Of a DNA stretch of 11,705 bases, positions 1 through 6,078 are shown one piece after another. Origin of the DNA: a bacterium. Its GTDB lineage: Bacteria > Chloroflexota > Dehalococcoidia > Tepidiformales > Tepidiformaceae. The notes under the pieces are model-generated. The model saw only the letters and a list, made by a program, of their open reading frames with translations, searched no databases and was not told the DNA's origin. The DNA lies in NCBI GenBank assembly GCA_945861295.1, contig CAMAUF010000031.1:1-11705 (forward strand), in the 5' to 3' direction. How positions within the stretch are numbered: the stretch's first letter is position 1; each line of letters opens with the position of its first letter. A program made the position numbers and the translations under genes.

Positions 1-1
1 C

Positions 2-631
2 CAGGCGGTGCTCGAAGGCCAACGACGGCTCGCGCGCCGCCGGATGCTCGCCGTCCTCGATTCGAAGCGGTACGAGAGCGTCGTCACGCGCTTCGCCGAA
101 CTCCTACGGCGGGGCGCGCCGGCAAGCTTTCTCGCCGGCCGGCCGCCGATCGTGGAGTGCGCGCCGGGCCTCCTGCGCCAGCGCTACCGGCGCTTCCGCA
201 AGGGCGGCGACCTGATCACGCCGGCCACCGTCCCGGACGCCTATCACGCCCTTCGGATCGAAGCGAAGAAGCTCCGGTACGCGCTTGAGTTCGTGGGGCC
301 CATCTACGGAAAGCCGGCGACCGACTTCGCGACCCGGGTGACGGCGATCCAGGACATCCTCGGTCTGCATCAGGACGCGGAGGTCGCCCAGACGATGCTC
401 GCGGATATCGCCCGCGCCCACGGCCGGCGGCTGGGGACCGACACGGTGCTGACCATGGGCGCGATCAGCGAACGGTACCGCGCCCACGCCGTCGAACTAC
501 GGGGACAGTTCCCGAAGGCCTACAGGGGGCTGCGCGGGAAGCCATGGGCGGAGCTGGTGAAGGCGACCGCGGCGCTCCAACCGGCGCCGGCCAAGCCGCA
601 GAAGGCGCCCAAGGCCGCGCCGCCGGCGTGA
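2..631 (+). CDS. CHAD-domain protein, 3' part (runs off the window start)
   Basis: The reading frame is open from base 2, so the true start lies upstream and only the C-terminal ~209 residues are here. CHAD domains are histidine-rich helical domains that bind polyphosphate or sit beside polyphosphate and adenylate-cyclase-like (CYTH) enzymes. The visible signature is the helix HALRIEAKKLRYALEF followed about 30 residues later by IQDILGLHQDAEVA, typical of the C-terminal half of a CHAD domain. The last ~20 residues are a Pro/Ala/Lys tail, probably disordered. Whether a CYTH domain or other partner is fused at the N-terminus cannot be seen. A GTG at 8 could be a start codon, but CHAD-like sequence already continues through it and no ribosome-binding site can be judged, so I treat the gene as truncated by the window. 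Confidence 0.85.
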   Translation, partial: QAVLEGQRRLARRRMLAVLDSKRYESVVTRFAELLRRGAPASFLAGRPPIVECAPGLLRQRYRRFRKGGDLITPATVPDAYHALRIEAKKLRYALEFVGPIYGKPATDFATRVTAIQDILGLHQDAEVAQTMLADIARAHGRRLGTDTVLTMGAISERYRAHAVELRGQFPKAYRGLRGKPWAELVKATAALQPAPAKPQKAPKAAPPA

Positions 632-688
632 GGCCAGACGCCTTCGATCGTGCTGGTAAGATCGCCAGGTAAGGAAGGAAGAGAAGCC

Positions 689-1312
689 ATGACCGGGCTC
701 GAGATTGTTTTCGGTTCGATCGCGACGTTGGGGACAATCTTCGGGATCGCGGCGGCCGCGATCCCTGCCATCGCGGAATCCCGGCGCAGGGAACGGAGCG
801 GCGGCCAAAGCTGGGACGACGCGCTCAAGGTCGTGTACAAGATTTTGAGCCAGATTCGGCGTGAGGACTGGCGACCTGACCTCGTTATCGGCCTCGGGCG
901 CTCGGGCGGAATCTGGGGCGGCTGGCTCGCAGGCAACCTTGGCTCGCTCCCGTTCACGGTCGTCGACGTCCGATACGCTGACGACGGCGCCGTGACCGTT
1001 GAGTATCGCCCGGACCTGGTCTCAACATTGGCCGAGGTCTACCCAGCGCTGAAGACACGGGCCACCTTGAGGGTGTTGGTGGTGGAGGGCGCCACCTCGA
1101 CGGGCAGGACGCCCGAACAGTTTCGGCAGGTCTTTCGCTCCGAGCTGACCGGCTGGGATGTGCGGACCGCCATCCTCTTCGTCAACCCAGCCTCGACTGC
1201 GGCCGTCGACTATATCGGGTGCATGGGGCCTGAGCCCTGGCCCAGGAGGTTCCCGTGGCACCTGGAGACTGCGTGGCGGACTTCGCTGCGGGACTTCGTC
1301 CGGCGAAGCTAG
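689..1312 (+). CDS. Membrane-anchored phosphoribosyltransferase-like protein
   Basis: The start is ATG 689, chosen because the purine-rich AAGGAAGGAAG lies just upstream; a GTG at 650 in frame is less likely. The 207-aa product begins with one hydrophobic segment (residues ~4-29) followed by SRRRER, which by the positive-inside rule puts the rest in the cytoplasm. The soluble part resembles type I phosphoribosyltransferases. It has PDLVIGLGRSGG (~63-74) like the PPi loop, a hydrophobic strand leading to VVEGATSTGRT (~131-141) at the PRPP-binding position, and FPWHLE (~188-193) like the C-terminal FPWE of purine-type enzymes. The usual pair of acidic residues in the PRPP motif is reduced to one, Glu followed by Gly. 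Substrate is unknown. The next gene, sucD, starts 136 bp downstream, so an operon is not obvious. Confidence 0.7.
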   Translation: MTGLEIVFGSIATLGTIFGIAAAAIPAIAESRRRERSGGQSWDDALKVVYKILSQIRREDWRPDLVIGLGRSGGIWGGWLAGNLGSLPFTVVDVRYADDGAVTVEYRPDLVSTLAEVYPALKTRATLRVLVVEGATSTGRTPEQFRQVFRSELTGWDVRTAILFVNPASTAAVDYIGCMGPEPWPRRFPWHLETAWRTSLRDFVRRS

Positions 1313-1375
1313 CGTACTGAACGCGTTGTGCGCGCAGGCGCGAGGGACAGTAAGCACCAGCCCTAGTACCCTCAT

Positions 1376-1400
1376 GCGCCGGGCATCCGTCCCGCGGCGC
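1376..1400 (+). repeat. Imperfect inverted repeat in the sucD upstream region
   Basis: GCGCC plus GGG (1376-1383) can pair with CCC (1391-1393) and GGCGC (1396-1400), with a 7-nt loop and a 2-nt bulge. A weak -10-like TAGTAC sits at 1364-1369, but no -35 is visible. It may be a 5' hairpin of the sucD transcript. GC-rich DNA gives such stems by chance, so confidence is low. Confidence 0.3.
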
Positions 1401-1448
1401 CTCGCGTTCGCGCCCAAAATCGGAAATTGCACGTCAGGTTTCGCCGCT

Positions 1449-2333
1449 ATGGCCGTCCTCATTGACCAGAACACCCGCCTCCTCGTCCAGGGCATCGGCA
1501 CGGAGGGCGCCAACCACATGCGCCGCTCGCTCGCCTACGGGACGAACGTCGTCGCCGCCATCCACCCGCGCCGCGGCGGCGAACAGCAGGATGGCGTGCC
1601 GGTCTTTTCGACGGTCGATGGCGCGGTCCGCGAAACCGGCGCCAACGTGAGCATCATCTTCGTGCCAGCGCCGGGCGCGGCCGAGGCGATCCTCGAGGCG
1701 GCCTCGGCCGGCTTGCCGCTGGTCGTCTGCATCACCGAGGGCATCCCGGTGCTGGACATGATCCGCGTCAAGGCCGCGCTCGCACTGACGAAAACCGTCC
1801 TGATCGGCCCGAACTGCCCCGGCGTGATCACGCCCAGCACCAAGACGCGCGTCGGCATCATGCCGGGCGACATCTTTCTCGCTGGCGGCGTCGGCGTCGT
1901 CAGCCGTTCCGGGACGCTTGTCTACGAAGTCGTCGCGCAGCTCACGGGCGTCGGGCTTGGCCAAAGCACCTGCATCGGCGTCGGCGGCGACCCGATCATC
2001 GGCACACGCCAAGTCGAAGCGGTCCGCATGTTGAACGAGGACCCGGACACGATGGCGATCGTGATGGTCGGCGAAATCGGCGGCAGCGCTGAGCAGGAAG
2101 CGGCCATGTACATCAAGGAGCACGTCAGGAAGCCGGTTGTCGCCTTCATCGCGGGCGCGACGGCGCCTCCAGGCCGCCGGATGGGCCACGCCGGCGCGAT
2201 CATCAGCGGCGAAGACGGCACCGCCGCCAACAAGAAGGCCGCCCTCCGCGCCGCCGGCGCCGTCGTCAGCGATTCTCCCGCCGAGATCGGCGCGACGATG
2301 CTGCGCGTGCTGCGCGAGCGCGGGCTGGCGTAG
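1449..2333 (+). CDS. sucD: Succinyl-CoA synthetase (ADP-forming) alpha subunit
   Basis: The alpha subunit binds CoA and carries the phosphohistidine of succinyl-CoA synthetase (TCA cycle; cytoplasmic heterodimer or heterotetramer with SucC). The 294-aa product matches the family end to end. It has MAVLIDQNT at the N-terminus, IGPNCPGVITP (~119-129), VSRSGTLVYE (~151-160), EIGGSAEQEAA (Glu209 region) and GRRMGHAGAIISG with the active-site His247. ATG 1449 is chosen because family members begin at this point; an in-frame ATG at 1374 would add 25 residues with no family counterpart. The ribosome-binding site is weak. Two oddities are noted. No sucC lies on either side in this window. The glycine-rich CoA loop reads QGIGTEGANH where the usual pattern is QGxTGxxGxxH, so it appears one residue short. 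A role in a related acyl-CoA synthetase cannot be excluded. Confidence 0.9.
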   Translation: MAVLIDQNTRLLVQGIGTEGANHMRRSLAYGTNVVAAIHPRRGGEQQDGVPVFSTVDGAVRETGANVSIIFVPAPGAAEAILEAASAGLPLVVCITEGIPVLDMIRVKAALALTKTVLIGPNCPGVITPSTKTRVGIMPGDIFLAGGVGVVSRSGTLVYEVVAQLTGVGLGQSTCIGVGGDPIIGTRQVEAVRMLNEDPDTMAIVMVGEIGGSAEQEAAMYIKEHVRKPVVAFIAGATAPPGRRMGHAGAIISGEDGTAANKKAALRAAGAVVSDSPAEIGATMLRVLRERGLA

Positions 2334-2423
2334 GAGCTGCCCCCTAAGTGACGGGCTCCGCTCGCCCTGGCGTACCAATTTGCGCTCTACGCCCGGTGCA
2401 GCCCGAATTTCAGCGCGAACAGG

Positions 2424-2453
2424 CTGTCAATACTCGCGGCGGTCGCCTATGAT
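2424..2453 (+). promoter_or_regulatory. Probable sigma-70-type promoter of the P450 gene
   Basis: CTGTCA (2424-2429) and TATGAT (2448-2453) are separated by 18 bp, matching the -35/-10 consensus at four and five of six positions. Transcription would start near 2460, at the edge of the 27-bp palindrome, leaving a leader of about 45 nt before ATG 2505. The -10 lies inside an inverted repeat, so binding there would block RNA polymerase. Confidence 0.5.
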
Positions 2454-2462
2454 AGGGCGACC
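2441..2462 (+). repeat. Inverted repeat overlapping the P450 -10 element
   Basis: GGTCGCCTAT (2441-2450) pairs with ATAGGGCGACC (2452-2462) around a central G. The only fault is one extra C in the right arm. It contains the whole -10 hexamer and shares its last two bases with the adjacent 27-bp palindrome, which suggests paired operator sites. Confidence 0.55.
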
Positions 2463-2487
2463 AAATCCGAACGTCGTTCGGATTTGG
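2461..2487 (+). promoter_or_regulatory. Perfect 27-bp palindrome, candidate operator or 5' mRNA hairpin
   Basis: The arms CCAAATCCGAACG (2461-2473) and its exact complement (2475-2487) flank a single T at 2474. The palindrome sits between the predicted transcription start and the ribosome-binding site GAGGAG (2489-2494). Its AT-containing arms stand out from the GC-rich surroundings, which makes a chance palindrome unlikely. The size and symmetry fit operators of dimeric repressors such as the TetR family, which often control P450 genes, but no regulator gene is nearby. In RNA it would form a 12-bp stem with a 3-nt loop next to the ribosome-binding site. No T-run follows it, so it is not an ordinary terminator. 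Confidence 0.65.
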
Positions 2488-2504
2488 CGAGGAGAGTGAA
2501 GTCG

Positions 2505-3749
2505 ATGACTGCAGAGACCACGAAAAAACCCGCCGAGATGCCGATTGGCCTCGGCGCCACGTCCCTCGACCCGAACTTCCGGGCCAACCCCCACGAAGTC
2601 CTCGACCGCGTGCGCGCCGCCGGGGCCGTCGTCGAAGACACCCTCCTCAAGCGCTACCTGGTCACCGAGGCCGAGGCGGTCGAGGCCGTGTTGCGCGACC
2701 GCGAACTCTGCGTCGACCCCCGCAAGGCGCCGAAGGATTCGTTCATGAACATGCTGCGGCGCAGGAACGCGGACGCCGACGCGGAGGAAGTGCAGCCGAG
2801 CATGCTCTTCCTCGACCCGCCCGACCACGACCGGCTGCGCGGCCTCGTCAACAAGGCATTCACGCCCAAGGCCGTCGACAAGATGGCGGCGCGCGTCCAG
2901 GAGATCGCGGACGAGCTCCTCGACAAGCTGGCGGGACGTGAAGGCTTCGACCTCATTGCCGACTACTCGGCGCCCCTCCCGACGATCGTGATCGCCGAAA
3001 TGCTGGGCGTCGACCCCAACGATCAGGCGCAGTTCAAGACGTGGTCGGACGCGATCATCCAGGGCTTCAACCCCTTTATGAGCGACGAGCAGCGCCAGGC
3101 GATCGAAGGCGCCAGCCAAGCGCTGAACGCCTACCTCCGCAACGCCGTCGCCGCCCGCCGCGCGGCACCCGCCGATGACCTGATCACGGGCATGATTAAG
3201 GCGGAAGACGCCGGAGACTTCCTCTCCGACGACGAGATCGTGACCATGATTGGGCTGCTGCTGCTCGCCGGGAACTTGACGACGACCGACTTGATCGGCA
3301 ACGGCGTCTATGCGCTGCTCCAGAATCCGGGCGAATGGGCCAAGCTCCGGGACAACCCCTCGCTGATCCAGAACACGGTCGAAGAGATGCTGCGCTTCGA
3401 CCCGCCGGTGACCCAAAGCGGCCGGATCGTGGTCAAGGATACGGTGGTCGCGGGCTGCCCAATCGCGGCGGGCTCGTCACTCTCGCCCTTGTTGCTGGCC
3501 GCGAACCACGACCCCGCGTTCAACCCCGACCCACACCGCTTCGACATCACGCGCGAGGAGATCAAGCACGTGAGCTTCGGCGGTGGCCGCCGCTACTGTT
3601 TGGGCGCCCCGCTCGCCCGGCTGGAGGCGCAAGTCGCCGTCGGCACGCTGGTCAAGCGGTTCCCGGACCTGCGGCTGGCCGGGGACAAGGTTGAGCGCCG
3701 ATCTGTGCCGGCGTTCAACGGCCTCGTGGCGCTCAACGTGGTCACCTAA
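2505..3749 (+). CDS. Cytochrome P450 (bacterial, soluble)
   Basis: Cytochrome P450s are haem mono-oxygenases; this one is soluble and would need separate ferredoxin and reductase partners, none of which is in the window. The 414-aa length is normal for bacterial P450s. Visible landmarks are the C-helix-region DPPDHDRLRGLVNKAFTP (~104-121), the I-helix LLLLAGNLTTTDLIGNG (~251-267), the ExxR motif EMLR (294-297), DPAFNPDPHRFD (~336-347) and the haem loop FGGGRRYCLG with proximal Cys365. In the I-helix the acidic residue often found before the oxygen-activating Thr is replaced by Leu (AGNLTT). ATG 2505 is preferred over an in-frame TTG at 2484 because GAGGAG at 2489-2494 is well spaced. The gene appears monocistronic and probably regulated through the palindromes at 2441-2487. 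The substrate cannot be deduced. Confidence 0.95.
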   Translation: MTAETTKKPAEMPIGLGATSLDPNFRANPHEVLDRVRAAGAVVEDTLLKRYLVTEAEAVEAVLRDRELCVDPRKAPKDSFMNMLRRRNADADAEEVQPSMLFLDPPDHDRLRGLVNKAFTPKAVDKMAARVQEIADELLDKLAGREGFDLIADYSAPLPTIVIAEMLGVDPNDQAQFKTWSDAIIQGFNPFMSDEQRQAIEGASQALNAYLRNAVAARRAAPADDLITGMIKAEDAGDFLSDDEIVTMIGLLLLAGNLTTTDLIGNGVYALLQNPGEWAKLRDNPSLIQNTVEEMLRFDPPVTQSGRIVVKDTVVAGCPIAAGSSLSPLLLAANHDPAFNPDPHRFDITREEIKHVSFGGGRRYCLGAPLARLEAQVAVGTLVKRFPDLRLAGDKVERRSVPAFNGLVALNVVT

Positions 3750-3798
3750 AGGGCGCCGCCAGCGTCGGCGCACAGCACGTGGCGAGCCCAGCGGAGCG

Positions 3799-3825
3799 TA
3801 AAATAGATCCACTGCGGAGAGTGGA
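3799..3825 (+). promoter_or_regulatory. Possible promoter and hairpin upstream of the DUF4058 gene
   Basis: TAAAAT (3799-3804) resembles a -10 element and is followed by the inverted repeat TCCACT (3808-3813) / AGTGGA (3820-3825). A second -10-like TAGAAT (3831-3836) ends six bases before the ATG, so a leaderless transcript is also possible. No convincing -35 was found for either. Confidence 0.3.
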
Positions 3826-3842
3826 GCGAGTAGAATAGCGGG

Positions 3843-4628
3843 ATGCCCAGCCCCTTTCCAGGAATGGACCCGTACCTCGAAGACCGTGGCCACTGGCCGG
3901 ACCTGCACCAACGCCTGATCTATCACATCGGGGAGGCTCTGCGGCCGCAACTACGGCCCAATTATGTCGCGAGAATCGGCGAACACGTGGAGATTGCCGG
4001 CTTTGATCGGCAATTTGTACCGGACCTGATCGTGCTGAAGCGGCCGGGCGAAGGGACGCCGCGGAGTGCGCCCGGGGCGATGGTGGCCGACGCGCCAACC
4101 ACGGTCTCGTTGCTCAGGTCCGAGCGCTTGATCCCGTACCTTGAAATCGTCCATCGCGGTACCCAGGACGTGGTCACGCTCGTTGAAGTCCTCAGCCCAT
4201 CCAACAAGTCAGGCACGGGACGGACGGAGTACTTGGCGAAGCAAGCGGAAGTGCTCGCCAGCGGGTCTCATTTCGTCGAAATCGACCTGCTGAGCAGCGG
4301 CATCCCCACGGTCGGCGCACGTCCAGTGATCCCGTTCGATGACCGCGACTCTCGCTATGTGGTGTCGATCTCCCGCGCCCCTAACCGGCGAGTCCTCGAA
4401 GTTTACGCCTTCGGGCTCCGCGAACGACTGCCCCGGTGCGCCATCCCGCTGCGCGGCGACGACCCTGATGTGATTCTGGACCTTCCCGCGGTCCTCGCGC
4501 GGGCGTACGATTCGGGCGATTACGACCTCGTGCTGGACTACTCCCAGCCGCCGCCGGTCGCGCTCAGCGATACCGATACGGCCTGGGTGCAGGCCCTGTT
4601 GAAGGAGCGCGGCTTGGTCCCCGAGTAG
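3843..4628 (+). CDS. DUF4058 family protein
   Basis: The 261-aa product starts MPSPFPGMDPYLED and is followed by WPDLHQRLI, the hallmark N-terminus of DUF4058, a family of unknown function found in cyanobacteria, planctomycetes and Chloroflexota. The middle has YLEI (99-102), then VVTLVEVLSPSNKSG (~110-124), and after a helix HFVEIDLL (~143-150). This Glu-rich strand arrangement recalls Uma2-like members of the PD-(D/E)xK nuclease fold; that likeness is my reading, not an established assignment. The C-terminus is YDLVLDYSQPPPVALSDTD followed by AWVQALLKERGLVPE. No signal peptide or membrane segment is visible. A degenerate copy of the last ~27 codons lies at 5361-5447 beyond msrA. There is no strong ribosome-binding site, in keeping with a short or absent leader. 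Confidence 0.85.
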   Translation: MPSPFPGMDPYLEDRGHWPDLHQRLIYHIGEALRPQLRPNYVARIGEHVEIAGFDRQFVPDLIVLKRPGEGTPRSAPGAMVADAPTTVSLLRSERLIPYLEIVHRGTQDVVTLVEVLSPSNKSGTGRTEYLAKQAEVLASGSHFVEIDLLSSGIPTVGARPVIPFDDRDSRYVVSISRAPNRRVLEVYAFGLRERLPRCAIPLRGDDPDVILDLPAVLARAYDSGDYDLVLDYSQPPPVALSDTDTAWVQALLKERGLVPE

Positions 4629-4633
4629 CCCGT

Positions 4634-4688
4634 ACGACCGGCCGACGACCTGGCGCGATGGCGCCTATCCCGCCAGGACGACCGGCCG
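4634..4688. repeat. Short direct repeat at the DUF4058/msrA junction
   Basis: ACGACCGGCCG occurs at 4634-4644 and again at 4678-4688, flanking the msrA stop codon. It may be a trace of rearrangement at this junction, or chance in GC-rich DNA. No convincing bidirectional terminator is visible between the two convergent genes. Confidence 0.3.
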
Positions 4689-5315
4689 GGCCTCTGGATA
4701 CACCGCTTGGCAGAAACCGTGGTTGCAATACCCGTTCGGGTAGCGGTGCAGGTACTGCTGATGGTACGGCTCCGCGTAGTAGAAGGCGCCGGCCGGCTCG
4801 ATGACGGTCGCGATCGTCCCGAAACCCGCCTTGCTTAGGGCCCGCTGATAGCGTTCGAGCGAAGCCTGAGCCAGGGCCGCTTGATCGTCGCCATCAGTGA
4901 AGATGGCGGAGCGGTACTGCGTGCCAATATCGTTGCCCTGGCGGTTGAGCTGCGTCGGGTCATGGTTCTCCCAGAAGACTTTGAGGAGCGCGTCGTACTC
5001 CACCCGGGCAGGGTCGTAGACGACGACGGCCGCCTCGGCGTGGCCAGTCCGCTCGGAACAAACCTCTTCGTACGCGGGGTTTGGCGTGTAGCCACCGGCG
5101 TAGCCGACGTACGTCGAATACACGCCAGGGACCTTCCAGAGGAACTTTTCGGCGCCCCAGAAGCAACCCATCGCGAAGGTGGCGGTGCGGTAGCCTTCGG
5201 GCCACGGGCCTGTGAGCGGCGTCCCCAGGACGAGATGCTTGCCAACCACCGGTATGGCTTCGGCGCGGCCCGGCAGCGCGTCTTCGGGTTGAAGGGTTTT
5301 CCGTCGCAGGAACAT
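4665..5315 (-). CDS. msrA: Peptide-methionine (S)-S-oxide reductase MsrA
   Basis: MsrA reduces the S-epimer of methionine sulfoxide, free or in proteins, with electrons from thioredoxin. The 216-aa product is of the long type, like the E. coli enzyme, with an N-terminal extension that includes PEDALPGRAEAIPV. The catalytic motif is GCFWGAEKFLW with Cys51. Other conserved blocks are GVYSTYVGYAGGYTPNPAYEEVC (~64-86, described in part), TGHAEA (90-95), FWENHDPTQLNRQGND (~114-129), GTQYRSAIF (131-139) and YYAEPYHQQYL (179-189). Resolving cysteines are likely Cys197 and Cys202 (GYCNHGFC), closer together than the pair in E. coli. The start is ATG 5315, with GAGGA (5325-5321) a good distance upstream. 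The gene stands alone between a + strand DUF4058 gene and a DUF4058 relic. No signal peptide is seen, so it is cytoplasmic. Confidence 0.96.
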   Translation of the reverse strand: MFLRRKTLQPEDALPGRAEAIPVVGKHLVLGTPLTGPWPEGYRTATFAMGCFWGAEKFLWKVPGVYSTYVGYAGGYTPNPAYEEVCSERTGHAEAAVVVYDPARVEYDALLKVFWENHDPTQLNRQGNDIGTQYRSAIFTDGDDQAALAQASLERYQRALSKAGFGTIATVIEPAGAFYYAEPYHQQYLHRYPNGYCNHGFCQAVYPEARPVVLAG

Positions 5316-5360
5316 GGATGTCCTCGTGGGTCAGGTGTGGGCCTCCACTGTAGCACTTGA

Positions 5361-5447
5361 CCAAAGCCACCGTCCGTCGCCCTGAGCGATACCGACGCGG
5401 CCTGGGTGCAGGCGCTGCTCAAGGGCGCGGGCCCGATCCCAGCCTAA
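5361..5447 (+). pseudogene. Relic of a DUF4058 gene (3' end only)
   Basis: In frame before TAA 5445-5447 the sequence encodes PPSVALSDTDAAWVQALLKG and ends AGPIPA. This mirrors the C-terminus of the intact DUF4058 protein at 3843-4628 (PPPVALSDTDTAWVQALLKE, then RGLVPE). Over the 19 codons from the first Pro to the shared Lys, 47 of 57 bases match by my count, including CGGCCTGGGTGCAGGC without a gap. A stop codon (5358-5360) precedes the fragment and no start codon is present, so it is a gene remnant. It implies that a second DUF4058 copy once ended here and lost its 5' part, perhaps when msrA arrived or by deletion between tandem copies. Confidence 0.8.
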
Positions 5448-5478
5448 CGCCCTTGGACGCTTGGCCAGGAAGTTGGCG

Positions 5479-5516
5479 TATGATGCGGAAACCGGCGAAC
5501 TCGCCGAGCCGCATCA
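5479..5516 (+). promoter_or_regulatory. -10-like element inside a compound inverted repeat upstream of the SnoaL gene
   Basis: TATGAT (5479-5484) is a good -10 match; TTGGAC at 5453-5458 would be a -35 with an over-long 20-bp gap. Overlapping it, TGATGCGG (5481-5488) pairs with CCGCATCA (5509-5516), and nested inside CGGCGA (5493-5498) pairs with TCGCCG (5501-5506). The result is a 14-bp stem interrupted by one small internal loop. It could be an operator or a 5' mRNA hairpin. Confidence 0.45.
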
Positions 5517-5550
5517 ACCCGCGGAGACAATCACCCCGGAGGACACACCC

Positions 5551-5991
5551 ATGGCGAAGCCCACAAACGATGACTACATCTCGATCCGGCGCGTCGCGGA
5601 ACGGTACGTCGACGCCGTCAACCGCTTCGATGGCGAGGCCTGGGGCCAAACCTGGGCCCCCGACGGCGTCTGGGCCGTCGGCCAAACCTACACAGGCCGC
5701 GAGACGATGGTCGCCGCCTGGACCGGCATCATGAAGAGCATCCCGCACGTGTACATGCACGTGTACTCTGGCGTCATCGACGACGTCACCGGCGACACGG
5801 CCAGCGGCCGTTGGTACATGGGCGAATTCCTCGACCTCCCGGGCGGCGCCCGCAGCATGAACTCCATCTGCTACTTCGACACCTACACGCGCATCGACGG
5901 CCAGTGGTACATCCAGACGCGCAAGTTCTCGGCGCTGTACCGTGGCCCCGCCGATCTCAGCGGCGAGTTCTTCTCCATCGCGCCGGCCTAG
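5551..5991 (+). CDS. SnoaL-like / NTF2-fold protein
   Basis: The 146-aa product has the pattern of SnoaL-like proteins related to the dehydrochlorinase LinA and scytalone dehydratase. It has an N-terminal helix with YVDAVNRFDGEAWGQTWAPD (~19-38), then GRETMVAAWTGI (~49-60), the HVYMHVYSG strand (~66-74) and a C-terminal sheet with RIDGQWYIQTRKFSALYRGP (~114-133). Aligned by eye with LinA, the catalytic Asp/His dyad corresponds to Asp27 and His70, both present, so an enzyme acting on a small hydrophobic substrate is plausible. ATG 5551 is preferred because GGAGGA (5538-5543) sits 7 nt upstream; the frame is open back to a TTG at 5461. The enoyl-CoA hydratase gene begins 97 bp downstream, and the two may serve one catabolic pathway. 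The substrate is unknown. Confidence 0.85.
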   Translation: MAKPTNDDYISIRRVAERYVDAVNRFDGEAWGQTWAPDGVWAVGQTYTGRETMVAAWTGIMKSIPHVYMHVYSGVIDDVTGDTASGRWYMGEFLDLPGGARSMNSICYFDTYTRIDGQWYIQTRKFSALYRGPADLSGEFFSIAPA

Positions 5992-6054
5992 TCTCGAATC
6001 CGTCGCGCCTGGCGCACCGGCTCGCGCCGTCGGGCGAGGCAAGTCACAATCGTG

Positions 6055-6078
6055 CTCGGCCGCGACCTCGCGGCCGAG
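6055..6078 (+). promoter_or_regulatory. Perfect interrupted palindrome overlapping the ribosome-binding site of the enoyl-CoA hydratase gene
   Basis: CTCGGCCGCGA (6055-6065) and its exact complement (6068-6078) are separated by CC. The right arm shares three bases with the ribosome-binding site GAGGAG (6076-6081). A weak -10-like CACAAT (6045-6050) ends five bases before it. As RNA the 11-bp GC-rich stem would hide part of the ribosome-binding site; as DNA it could be an operator. No T-run follows, so a terminator for the SnoaL gene is unlikely. Confidence 0.55.

Noticed and set aside
660..668. Short inverted repeats and a TAAGAT upstream of the phosphoribosyltransferase-like gene
   Set aside because: Stems of only 4-5 bp with no -35; not distinguishable from chance.
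1374..1448. Earlier in-frame ATG for sucD
   Set aside because: It would add 25 residues (MRRASVPRR onward) absent from the family and would run through the upstream hairpin.
1434..2378. Long open frame on the - strand opposite sucD
   Set aside because: It is the antisense shadow of a GC-rich gene, rich in Asp/Arg/Ala, with no family resemblance.
2427..3416. Long open frame on the - strand opposite the P450 gene
   Set aside because: It overlaps a clear P450 and the promoter palindrome and has no recognisable motif.
4650..4676. CTGGCG/CGCCAG hairpin between the convergent DUF4058 and msrA genes
   Set aside because: Only 6 bp with a 15-nt loop, no T-run, and partly inside msrA; not a convincing terminator.
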